Below are positions 50,781 through 58,996 of a stretch of DNA of 64,000 bases, in pieces (positions within the stretch are counted from its first letter, which is position 1; the number at the start of each line of letters is the position of its first letter). Under the pieces are notes generated by a model. That model ran no database searches, was not told the DNA's origin, and saw nothing but the letters and a program-made list of their open reading frames with translations. This DNA is from Conexibacter sp. SYSU D00693 (GTDB lineage: Bacteria; Actinomycetota; Thermoleophilia; Solirubrobacterales; Solirubrobacteraceae): positions 3,844,001 through 3,908,000 of the forward strand of contig NZ_CP070950.1 of NCBI RefSeq assembly GCF_017084525.1, in the 5' to 3' direction. Position numbers and translations under genes: made by a program.

Positions 50781-53108
50781 GTGAGCGCCCTCGCCGCACC
50801 CGCCGCGCCGGAGCCGGACCTCGACCCCGCCGAGCTCGAGCAGCTCCTCGGGTGGTGGGCGGCGGCGAACTTCCTGTCGGTCGCCCAGGTCTACCTCCGC
50901 GACAACGTGCTGCTGCGCGAGCCGCTGCGTCCCGAGCACGTCAAGCCGCGGCTCGTGGGCCACTGGGGCACGTGCCCGGGGCTGAACCTCGTGCTGGCGC
51001 ACGCGCAGCGTCTCGTCCGGCGCACGGGCCAGGAGACCCTCGTGGTCGCCGGCCCGGGACACGGCGGGCCTGCCGTGATCGCCAGCTCGTGGCTCGACGG
51101 GACGTGGTCCGAGCGCCACCCCGACATGAGCCCGGACGCCGCGGGGCTCGAGGCGCTCGTCCGCGCCTTCTCGGCACCGGGGGGCGTTTCCAGCCACGCC
51201 GGCCCGCACGTGCCCGGGTCGATCAGCGAGGGCGGTGAGCTCGGCTACTCGCTCGTGCACGCCTTCGGTGCCGTCTTCGACGACCCGGACCTCCTCGCCG
51301 TGTGCGTCGTCGGCGACGGCGAGGCGGAGACGGGACCGCTCGAGGGCTCGTGGAAGTCGGTGCGCTTCCTGGACCCCGTGCACGACGGTGCCGTCCTGCC
51401 GGTCCTGCACCTCAACGGGCTGAAGATCTCCGGCCCCACGGTCCTCGGCCAGGCGCCCCGTGAGGAGGTCGACGCGCTGCTGCGAGGCCACGGCTGGGAC
51501 CCGCGGTGGGTCGAGGGCGACGACCCGCGCGCCGTGCACGCCGCCTTCGCCGCCGCGCTCGACAGCGCGCACAGCGACATCCACGAGCTGCAGGCGGCCG
51601 CGCGCGAGCGGGGAGCGACCGAGCGCCGGGCGTGGCCGGCGATCGTCCTGCGCACGCCCAAGGGCTGGACGGGCCCCCACGAGGGCGAGCCCGCCTCCCA
51701 CCAGGTGCCGCTGAAGGCTGCCCGCACCGACGCGCGCGAGCTCGCCCAGCTCGAGGCATGGCTGCGCAGCTACCGCCCGGAGGAGCGCTTCGACGACGGT
51801 GGCCGCCTGGTGGCGGAGCTGCGGGGGCTCGCGTCCGAGGGCGACCTGCGGCTGGGGGCGCTCGCCCAGGCCGACGGCGGCCGGCGGCTGCGACCGCTGC
51901 CGCTGCCCGACAGCCGGCGCCACGCGGTCGACGTGCCGCAGCCGGGGACCGTCGTCGAGGAGGGCACCCGTCCGTTGGGGCGCTTCCTGCGCGACCTGCT
52001 GGCTGCCACCGCCGACCGGCGCGACTTCCGGCTGACCTGCCCCGACGAGACGGCGTCCAACCGGCTCGACGACGTCTTCTCCGTGGAGGGCCGAGCGCCG
52101 CACGGGCGGGTCATGGAGGTCCTCTCCGAGCACCTGTGCGAGGGCTGGCTGGAGGGCTACCTGCTCACCGGCCGCCACGGGCTGTTCGCCACGTACGAGG
52201 CCTTCGCGATGGTCAGCGCCTCCATGCTGGTCCAGCACGCCAAGTGGCTCGACCACGCCAGCCGGCTGCCGTGGCGCGCGCCGGTGGCCTCGCTGAACGT
52301 CCTGCTCACCTCGACGTGCTGGCGCAACGACCACAACGGCTTCAGCCACCAGGGTCCCGGCCTGGTCGACGCCGTCCTTGCGCTGCCTGGGGGCGTGACC
52401 GGGGTGTACCTGCCGCCGGACGCCAACTGCCTGCTGCACGTCGCCGAGCGCGCACTGCGCAGCCGGGGGCGGGTGAACCTGCTCGTCGCCGACAAGCAGC
52501 CGCATCTGCAGCTGCTCGACTGGGAGGCCGCCGCCCGCCACTGCGCCGCGGGCGCGTCGGCGTGGGCGTGGGCGAGCACCTGCAACGGCGACGACCCGGA
52601 CGTCGTGCTGGCGTGCGCGGGCGACGTGCCGACCCAGGAGGCGCTGGCCGCGGCCGCGCTGCTGCGCCGGTGGTGCCCGGAGCTGCGGCTGCGCTTCGTC
52701 AACGTGGTCGACCTCCTCGCGCTCCTCCCGCCCGGGGCGCATCCGCACGCGCTCGGCCGAGACCGCTTCGAGGCGCTCTTCGGTCGCGACGTCGAGACGG
52801 TGTTCGCCTTCCACGGCCACCCGCGGGCGGTGCACCAGCTGCTGCACGGCCGCTCGCGCCCCGAGCGCTTCCACGTCCGCGGCTTCGACGAGCACGGCAC
52901 CACGACGACGCCGTTCGACATGGTGGTGCGCAACGGCATGAGCCGCTACGACCTCGCCGCGCTGGCCCTGCGCCACGCCAGGCGGGTGCCGGCCGGGGCG
53001 CGAGAGCTCGAGCGCCACTGCCGCGAGGTGCTCGAGCGCCACGCGAGCTACGTCGTCGAGCACCTCGAGGACCTGCCCGAGGTCCGCGACTGGCGGTGGA
53101 CGCCGTGA
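50781..53108 (+). CDS. xfp: Phosphoketolase (xylulose-5-phosphate/fructose-6-phosphate)
   Basis: 775 aa, normal length. It splits Xu5P or F6P with phosphate to acetyl-phosphate and G3P or E4P, using ThDP. Landmarks: G-H-W-G-T (His61), G-P-G-H-G-G (His94), S-S-H-A (His139), E-G-G-E-L-G-Y, G-D-G-E-A-E-T-G for ThDP/Mg, and later W-R-N-D-H-N-G-F-S-H-Q-G-P-G. The usual G-S-I-H-E-G-G-E reads G-S-I-S-E here (Ser149). The GTG at 50781 has GGGAG about 6 bases upstream. Acetate kinase follows with a GTGA overlap, giving ATP from acetyl-phosphate. Confidence 0.93.
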   Translation: MSALAAPAAPEPDLDPAELEQLLGWWAAANFLSVAQVYLRDNVLLREPLRPEHVKPRLVGHWGTCPGLNLVLAHAQRLVRRTGQETLVVAGPGHGGPAVIASSWLDGTWSERHPDMSPDAAGLEALVRAFSAPGGVSSHAGPHVPGSISEGGELGYSLVHAFGAVFDDPDLLAVCVVGDGEAETGPLEGSWKSVRFLDPVHDGAVLPVLHLNGLKISGPTVLGQAPREEVDALLRGHGWDPRWVEGDDPRAVHAAFAAALDSAHSDIHELQAAARERGATERRAWPAIVLRTPKGWTGPHEGEPASHQVPLKAARTDARELAQLEAWLRSYRPEERFDDGGRLVAELRGLASEGDLRLGALAQADGGRRLRPLPLPDSRRHAVDVPQPGTVVEEGTRPLGRFLRDLLAATADRRDFRLTCPDETASNRLDDVFSVEGRAPHGRVMEVLSEHLCEGWLEGYLLTGRHGLFATYEAFAMVSASMLVQHAKWLDHASRLPWRAPVASLNVLLTSTCWRNDHNGFSHQGPGLVDAVLALPGGVTGVYLPPDANCLLHVAERALRSRGRVNLLVADKQPHLQLLDWEAAARHCAAGASAWAWASTCNGDDPDVVLACAGDVPTQEALAAAALLRRWCPELRLRFVNVVDLLALLPPGAHPHALGRDRFEALFGRDVETVFAFHGHPRAVHQLLHGRSRPERFHVRGFDEHGTTTTPFDMVVRNGMSRYDLAALALRHARRVPAGARELERHCREVLERHASYVVEHLEDLPEVRDWRWTP

Positions 53109-54217
53109 GGGTCCTGACCGTCGACCTCGGCTCCTCCAGCCTCAAGCTGCGCGTCGTGGGCGCCGACGGGCTGGTGCTCGCGGCGCGCGACCTGCCGGCG
53201 GCCGGCGGCGCAGGGATGGCCCCCGAGGCGCTGCGCCTCGCGGTCCGGCCGCTCGGCCCGTTCGACGCGGTCGCCCACCGCCTCGTGCACGGCGGCCCGG
53301 AGCTGCGCGCGCCGGCGGTGGTCGACGACGCGCTCCTGGCGCTGCTGGACGACCTGCGCGACCTCGCCCCGCTGCACCTCCCAGGTGAGCTGTCGCTCGT
53401 GCGGGGACTGCAGGCGCTGCGCCCGGAGGTCCCCGCGGTCGTCTGCTTCGACACGGCGTTCTTCGCCGAGCTGCCGCCCGCGGCCCAGGAGCTCGCGCTC
53501 CCGCGCGTCTGGGTGCGCCGTCACGGCCTGCGACGCTTCGGCTTCCACGGCCTGGCGCACGCCTCGGCGGTGCGCGCGGCGGCCGAGCTGCTCGGTCGTC
53601 CGCGCGACGGCGTGGGCCTCGTGACCGCCCACCTCGGTGCCGGGTCGTCCATCGCCGCGGTCGAGGGCGGCCGGCCCGTGGCGACGAGCATGGGCTTCTC
53701 GCCGCTCGACGGCGTGGTCATGGCCACGCGCCCGGGCAGCCTCGACCCCGGGGTGGTCGTCCGGCTGCTGCGCCGCGGCGTCGGCGTCGACGCCCTCGAG
53801 GACGGGCTGCAGCACGAGTCCGGGCTGCGCGGGCTCTCGGACCGCACGGGCGACATGCGCGAGCTGCTGACGCTCGTCGACGCGGGCGACGCAGGCGCCG
53901 CCCAGGCGGTCGAGGTCTGGGTCGCGCAGGTGGCCGCCGGCGTGGCCGCCGCCGCCACCGCCTTGCGCCGGCTCGACGCGGTCGTCTTCACCGGCGGCAT
54001 CGGCGAGCACTCCGCGCGCCTGCGCCGCGCCGTCCTGAGCCGGCTCGGGGCCCTCGGGGTCCCCGCCGACGCGGCCGGCGAGGAGGGCCAGGCGCCCGAC
54101 GCGGTGCTGTCGGCGCCCGACCGCCGCGTCGCCGTCGTCCGCGTGGCCTGCCGCGAGCACCTCGAGCTCGCGCGCGCGGCCCACGACCTCCTCGTCGACG
54201 CCGAGGTGCACGCATGA
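53105..54217 (+). CDS. ackA: Acetate kinase
   Basis: 370 aa, somewhat shorter than the usual about 400. ASKHA-fold motifs: D-L-G-S-S-S-L-K (phosphate 1), F-D-T-A-F-F, F-G-F-H-G-L-A-H, A-H-L-G-A-G-S-S, M-G-F-S-P-L-D-G, and adenosine motif F-T-G-G-I-G-E-H. It converts acetyl-phosphate and ADP to acetate and ATP. GTG 53105 overlaps the phosphoketolase TGA; GTG 53096 would add three residues. Together the two genes form a complete phosphoketolase-acetate shunt. Confidence 0.92.
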   Translation: MRVLTVDLGSSSLKLRVVGADGLVLAARDLPAAGGAGMAPEALRLAVRPLGPFDAVAHRLVHGGPELRAPAVVDDALLALLDDLRDLAPLHLPGELSLVRGLQALRPEVPAVVCFDTAFFAELPPAAQELALPRVWVRRHGLRRFGFHGLAHASAVRAAAELLGRPRDGVGLVTAHLGAGSSIAAVEGGRPVATSMGFSPLDGVVMATRPGSLDPGVVVRLLRRGVGVDALEDGLQHESGLRGLSDRTGDMRELLTLVDAGDAGAAQAVEVWVAQVAAGVAAAATALRRLDAVVFTGGIGEHSARLRRAVLSRLGALGVPADAAGEEGQAPDAVLSAPDRRVAVVRVACREHLELARAAHDLLVDAEVHA

Positions 54218-55743
54218 CCATCGTGGCCGAGCCGCTGGCCCCTTCGGGAGCCGAGACCGTCGAGACGCTGCTCGCGCGCGTCCATCTCGTGGGCGACCGG
54301 GCGTACAAGCTGCGCCGGGCGATCCGCACGCCGTTCGTGGACCAGCGCACGGCGGAGGTGCGCCGCCGGCTGTGCGACGAGGACCTGCGCCTCAACGAGG
54401 AGCTCGCGCCCGGCGTCTACCTGCGCGTGCTCGCGGCCGTCGAGCGCGACGGCGAGCTGCGGCTCGTCGCGCCCGACAGCGCGCCCCCGGCGCAGGTCGT
54501 CGACCACGCGGTCGAGATGCGACGGCTGGACGCGGCCCGCGCCCTTCCGGCGCTCGTGCGACGCGGCGCGGCCCACGGCGACCTCGCCGCCGAGCTGGGC
54601 GCGCGCCTCGCCGGTTTCCACGGCGGTGCGGCCCGCGCGCCCGAGGGCGCGACCGACGTGTTCGAGCGGACGGTCGCGCTGAACGGCGCCGAGCTCGCGG
54701 CGGCAGCGCGCGGCCTGGTCGCGCCGGCGGTCGTCGACGACGTGCGGGCGCTGCTGGACGACGGCCTGTGGACGCGGCGCGCCGAGCTGGAGGCGCGCGA
54801 GGCGTCCGGGCTGGCCGTCGACGGCCACGGCGACCTGCGCGCCGAGCACGTGTACGCGTGCGCGGACGGCCTCAAGGTCATCGACCGCCTCGAGTTCGAC
54901 CCCCACCTGCGCCACGGTGACGTCGCGCTCGACCTCGGCTTCCTGCTCATGGACCTCGAGCGCCTCGGAGCGCCGGGCTTCGCGCGTGATGTCCTGACCG
55001 CCTACCGGGCGGCCGGCGGGCACCCCGGCGACGACGGGCTGCTGGCGCTCATGGGCTGCCACCGGGGCCTCGTGCGCGCGAAGGTGGCGCTGCTGCGGGT
55101 CGCCTCGGGGGCCCAGTCGCGGGGCACCGGGGTCGCCGAGGCGGAGGAGCACCTCGAGCTCGCGGCGCGTCTGGCCTGGCGCGCGCGATGGGGAGCGACC
55201 GTGCTCGCCGTCTGCGGCGCACCGGCCTGCGGCAAGTCGACGCTCGCCGCGGCGATCGCCGACCGCACCGGCTGGCGGGTGCTGAGCTCCGACGTGCTGC
55301 GCAAGGCCGCCCGCGGGCTGGCCCCCACGGACCGCGCCGGACGGGAGGCCTACGGCGAGGCGGCGACCGTCGCGGTCTACCGCGAGCTGGGCCGCGCCGC
55401 GGCCGAGGCGCTGCGCGACGGACGCGGGGTCGTGGTCGACGCGACCTTCGCCCACCGTGCCTGGCGCGAGGCGTTCGTGGATGGCCTCGGACGGTGCGCG
55501 CCGGCGACGCGCTTCGTCGAGTGCGTCGTGCCGCACCGCGAGCTCACGCGCCGCGCCGTCGCGCGCGTCCTCGATCCCGCGAGGGTCTCGGACGCCGACG
55601 TGACGACGGCCGTGACGCTCTCGGCGGGCTTCCAGGCCCTCGAGGAGGTCCCCGCCGACCAGCACGTGCTCCTGCGCGCCGACCGCCCCACCGCCGCGCT
55701 CCTGCGCGAGCTCGAGCGGCGGCCGTCAAGCCTGACGAGCTGA
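54214..55743 (+). CDS. Bifunctional aminoglycoside-phosphotransferase-like/AAA ATP-binding protein
   Basis: 509 aa. The N-terminal half (about 1-320) has an APH/choline-kinase-like fold with V-D-G-H-G-D-L-R-A-E-H-V-Y (Brenner-type loop) and I-D-R-L-E-F-D. The C-terminal half (from about 328) is a zeta-toxin/AAA-type P-loop kinase with G-A-P-A-C-G-K-S-T-L-A and S-S-D-V-L-R-K. The two-domain layout matches mycobacterial Rv2004c-type proteins of the DosR dormancy regulon. The substrate is unknown; there is no reason to call it drug resistance. ATGA overlap with ackA. Confidence 0.85.
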   Translation: MTIVAEPLAPSGAETVETLLARVHLVGDRAYKLRRAIRTPFVDQRTAEVRRRLCDEDLRLNEELAPGVYLRVLAAVERDGELRLVAPDSAPPAQVVDHAVEMRRLDAARALPALVRRGAAHGDLAAELGARLAGFHGGAARAPEGATDVFERTVALNGAELAAAARGLVAPAVVDDVRALLDDGLWTRRAELEAREASGLAVDGHGDLRAEHVYACADGLKVIDRLEFDPHLRHGDVALDLGFLLMDLERLGAPGFARDVLTAYRAAGGHPGDDGLLALMGCHRGLVRAKVALLRVASGAQSRGTGVAEAEEHLELAARLAWRARWGATVLAVCGAPACGKSTLAAAIADRTGWRVLSSDVLRKAARGLAPTDRAGREAYGEAATVAVYRELGRAAAEALRDGRGVVVDATFAHRAWREAFVDGLGRCAPATRFVECVVPHRELTRRAVARVLDPARVSDADVTTAVTLSAGFQALEEVPADQHVLLRADRPTAALLRELERRPSSLTS

Positions 55744-55777
55744 CCCTCCTCCGGGCAGGCCAGACCAAACCCCGCGC

Positions 55778-58081
55778 TCAACCTCGCGCGGCCTCGAGCA
55801 GGAGCCGCCGTTCGGCCGCCGCCACGAGCCGGCGCGTGCGGTCCACGACGTCCATGTTCACCGAGATCGCGTCGATGCCCGCCCGGACGAGGAGGTCGGC
55901 GTACTCAGGATGCACCGACGGGGCCTGGCCGCAGATCGAGGTCTGCAGACCCAGCGCCCGAGCGTGGCCGATCAGCCGGCGCAGGTACTCCTGGACCGCC
56001 GGATCGCGCTCGTCGAAGGTCCCGGCCAGCAGCTCGGAGTCCCGGTCGGCGCCCAGCAGCAGCTGGGTGAGGTCGTTGGACCCGATGGAGATGCCCGCGA
56101 TGCCGAGGCCGGCGTAGCGCTCGAGCGCGAACAGGACCGAGGGGACCTCGGCCATGACCCAGAGCTCGAAGCCCGGGCGCTCCAGGAGCCCGCTCCGGGC
56201 CACGAGGTCCCGGCAGCGCTCGAGCTCGTGCGCGGTGCGCACGAAGGGCAGCATCACGTGGAGGTTCGTGAGCCCGCGGTCCCACACCGTCCGGATCGCG
56301 TCGAGCTCGAGACCGAGGACCTCCGGGTCCTGCGTGTAGCGCAGTGCCCCGCGGAACCCGATCATCGGGTTGGCCTCGACCGGCTCGAAGCGGTCGCCGC
56401 CCTCGAGGCCACGGAACTCGTTCGTGCGGATGTCGATCGTCCGGTAGGTGATGGGGCGCGGGGCGAAGGCGGTGGCGAAGCACTCGAGGGAGGCGGCCAT
56501 CCGCGAGGACACCTCCGCGCTCCGGCCCTGCTCGAGCAGGAGGCGGGGATGGGCTCCCTCGAGGGCCTCCAGCACCATGAGCTCCGCCCGAAGCAGGCCG
56601 ACGCCGTCGACGTCCAGCGCCGCGGCGCGTGCCACCTGCGAGGGCTCGGAGAGGTTGACGAGCAAGCGGGTCCCGGTGACGGGGCCGGGGGTGGCGGCTG
56701 CGGCAGCGGGCGCCGGCGACGCGACCGCTGCAGCAGGCTGCGCGCCTCCGGCGACGACCGTCCCACGGCCGGCGTCGACGGTCACCACCTCGCCGTCGCG
56801 CAGCCGGCTGGTCGCCTCGCGGGTGCCGACGACGCAGGGGACGCCCAGCTCGCGGGAGACGATCGCCGCGTGGCAGGTCATGCCGCCCGCGTCGGTCACG
56901 ATCGCCGCGGCGCGGCGCATGAGCGGCACCCAGTCGGGCGCGGTCATGTGCGTGACCAGCACCTCGCCGGCGACGAAGTCGACGCCGTCGGCCAGCGACG
57001 CGACGCGCCGGACAGGCCCGGCCGCGACACCGGGCGCCGCCCCCAGGCCACGGACGAGCGGCTCGCCCTCGGGCACGGCTCCCGCCGGCTGGCCGACGCT
57101 CGGTGCACCACCTGCCGAGGTGACCGGGCGTGACTGCAGCACCCACACCTCGCCCTCGCGGTCGAAGGCCCACTCGGTGTCCTGCGGGGCGCCGTAGTGC
57201 TCCTCGATGCGCACGGCGAGCTCGGCGAGCGTGAGCACCTGGTCGTCGTCGAGGACGGGGGTGAGCGCCTCGTCGCCCTCGAGGGCGCGGACCGTCGTGC
57301 CGCCGCCGGGCAGCGGCTCGACCGCCAGCTCCTTGGGCCGGACCTCGCGGGCGACGATCGCGGCCGTCGGCTTGTCCACGACGTAGCGGTCCGGCGAGAC
57401 GCTGCCCGACACGACGCTCTCGCCGAGCCCGAGCGCCCCCTCGATGACGATGTGGTCCTCGCGGGCCGTGGCGGGGTCGATGGTGAACATCACGCCGGCG
57501 CGCGTGGCGTCGACCTGGCGCTGCACGACCACGGCGATGTCCATGCCCGCCTGCGAGAAGCCGCGCTTGGCTCGGTAGAAGACGGTGCGCGCGCCGAACA
57601 GCGAGGTCCAGCAGCGGCGGACGGCCTCGACGACGGCGTCGGCGCCACGGACGTTGAGGAACGTCTCGTTCATCCCCGCGAAGGACGCCGACTCGGTGTC
57701 CTCGGCGGTCGCCGAGGAGCGCACTGCGACTGGCTCGTCGCCGGCCCCCATCGCCGTGTAGGCGGTGACGACCGCGTCGCGCAGCCACGCCGGGAGGGGT
57801 GCCTGCGCCACGAGCCGCTGCGCCCGGCCGGCGGCGGTCTCGAGCGCGGCGGTGTCCTCCACGTCGAGGTCGTCGAGCAGGGCTGCGAGCTCCTCGCGCA
57901 GCCCCGACGCCGCGCAGAACGCCGCGTACGCGGGCGCGCCGACGACGAACCCCGGAGGGACCGGGAGGCCGGCCCAGGTGAGCTCGCCGAGGTTGGCCCC
58001 CTTGCCGCCGGCCCACGGGACGTCGGCCCGGGTCAGGGCGTCGAAGGGACGGACCGCGTCGACCGCAACGGGCGTGACCAT
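55778..58081 (-). CDS. ppsA: Phosphoenolpyruvate synthase
   Basis: 767 aa. N-terminal ATP-grasp domain (about 1-330: G-G-K-G-A-N-L-G-E-L, V-R-S-S-A-T-A-E-D and V-L-Q-S-R-P-V-T-S). Swivelling domain with phospho-histidine in G-G-M-T-C-H-A-A-I. C-terminal TIM barrel with G-S-N-D-L-T-Q and catalytic Cys in S-I-C-G-Q-A. It converts pyruvate and ATP to PEP, AMP and phosphate. It starts at ATG 58081, divergent from the Usp gene at 58217, and converges on the APH/ATPase gene with a 34-base gap. Confidence 0.93.
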   Translation of the reverse strand: MVTPVAVDAVRPFDALTRADVPWAGGKGANLGELTWAGLPVPPGFVVGAPAYAAFCAASGLREELAALLDDLDVEDTAALETAAGRAQRLVAQAPLPAWLRDAVVTAYTAMGAGDEPVAVRSSATAEDTESASFAGMNETFLNVRGADAVVEAVRRCWTSLFGARTVFYRAKRGFSQAGMDIAVVVQRQVDATRAGVMFTIDPATAREDHIVIEGALGLGESVVSGSVSPDRYVVDKPTAAIVAREVRPKELAVEPLPGGGTTVRALEGDEALTPVLDDDQVLTLAELAVRIEEHYGAPQDTEWAFDREGEVWVLQSRPVTSAGGAPSVGQPAGAVPEGEPLVRGLGAAPGVAAGPVRRVASLADGVDFVAGEVLVTHMTAPDWVPLMRRAAAIVTDAGGMTCHAAIVSRELGVPCVVGTREATSRLRDGEVVTVDAGRGTVVAGGAQPAAAVASPAPAAAAATPGPVTGTRLLVNLSEPSQVARAAALDVDGVGLLRAELMVLEALEGAHPRLLLEQGRSAEVSSRMAASLECFATAFAPRPITYRTIDIRTNEFRGLEGGDRFEPVEANPMIGFRGALRYTQDPEVLGLELDAIRTVWDRGLTNLHVMLPFVRTAHELERCRDLVARSGLLERPGFELWVMAEVPSVLFALERYAGLGIAGISIGSNDLTQLLLGADRDSELLAGTFDERDPAVQEYLRRLIGHARALGLQTSICGQAPSVHPEYADLLVRAGIDAISVNMDVVDRTRRLVAAAERRLLLEAARG

Positions 58082-58122
58082 GGCACGACCTTCCCGCCAC
58101 GGGCGAACCTCGACATCCGCGA

Positions 58123-58129
58123 GGACTAC
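58123..58129 (+). promoter_or_regulatory. GGACTAC motif in the ppsA/Usp divergent promoter region
   Basis: It sits midway in the 135-base gap (context GCGAGGACTACGTGG). The same heptamer occurs at 49250-49256 (reverse) and 61889-61895, all beside stress/energy genes. Operator role inferred. Confidence 0.35.
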
Positions 58130-58216
58130 GTGGACAGGTGGTGGTCGATCGCCGATGGCACGCGGGAGCGGCGGCCCTAGCGTCGCGGCTGACCCACTGA
58201 CGCCCTAGGAGGGCAG

Positions 58217-58993
58217 ATGCACCACACCATCGTCGTGGCCGGCTCCCGGCCCGGTCCACTGCGCGACGCCTTCGCGCTGGCCGCCGAGCTCGCGCGTCCT
58301 CGCGGCGCACGCATCGTCCTGGCGCACGTCGACGTCGGGCTGGACCCGGAGTCGCCGCTGCTCGAGGAGCTCCGCGCGTCCGCGCCCCGCGACCTGCGGG
58401 TCGAGACCCGCGTCGTCCTGGCGACCTCGGTCGTCCGGGGCCTCGTGCGCGTCGCGGAGGAGGAGGACGCGGACGTGCTCGTCCTCGGGCCGTCCGAGCT
58501 CAGCGCCGTGCGGCGCGTGCTCCAGGGCGACGTCGCGACGGACGCCCTGCGCCAGGTGCCCTGCCCGCTGGCGTGGGCGCCCTCGGGCTACGCTGCGCAC
58601 GCCCAGCGGCCACGTCGCGTGGCGGTGGCCTGGGCACCCACGCCCGAGGCGGGCGAGGCGCTGGAGTGGGCGGTGCAGCTCGCCGAGCGCACGGCCGCCG
58701 ACCTCCAGGTGGTGCACGTCGCCGACGACGGCGAGGAGCCCGAGGAGCTCGACCGCCTGCGTCGCGAGGCGTCGCGGCGCGTGCCCACCACGACCCGGGT
58801 CGTCGAAGGTGATCCGGTGGTGGAGCTGCGCGAGGGTGTGCCGTGCGACCTGCTCGTGCTGGGGTCCCGGGCACAGAGCCCCCTGCGGCGCGTGACGCTC
58901 GGCAGCGTCTCGGCGACCGTCCTGCACCACAGCCGGTGTCCGGTCGTGGTCGTCCCGCGCGGGGTGCACGCCCCGGCCGAGACCGCCGTCTGA
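58217..58993 (+). CDS. Universal stress protein, tandem divergent UspA domains
   Basis: 258 aa. Domain 1 (about 3-125) has a degenerate ATP loop (L-G-P-S-E-L-S-A-V-R-R). Domain 2 (about 130-250) is better preserved (L-G-S-R-A-Q-S-P-L-R-R-V-T-L-G-S-V) and ends C-P-V-V-V-V-P. AGGAGG stands about 4 bases before the ATG. Third double-Usp gene in this window. Its stop is 3 bases from the convergent acyl-CoA synthetase stop. Confidence 0.87.
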   Translation: MHHTIVVAGSRPGPLRDAFALAAELARPRGARIVLAHVDVGLDPESPLLEELRASAPRDLRVETRVVLATSVVRGLVRVAEEEDADVLVLGPSELSAVRRVLQGDVATDALRQVPCPLAWAPSGYAAHAQRPRRVAVAWAPTPEAGEALEWAVQLAERTAADLQVVHVADDGEEPEELDRLRREASRRVPTTTRVVEGDPVVELREGVPCDLLVLGSRAQSPLRRVTLGSVSATVLHHSRCPVVVVPRGVHAPAETAV

Positions 58994-58996
58994 CGC

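Noticed and set aside
54214-55743. Aminoglycoside resistance gene
   Set aside because: The APH-like fold is fused to a P-loop kinase and sits in a metabolic stress operon; this architecture is not a known resistance determinant.
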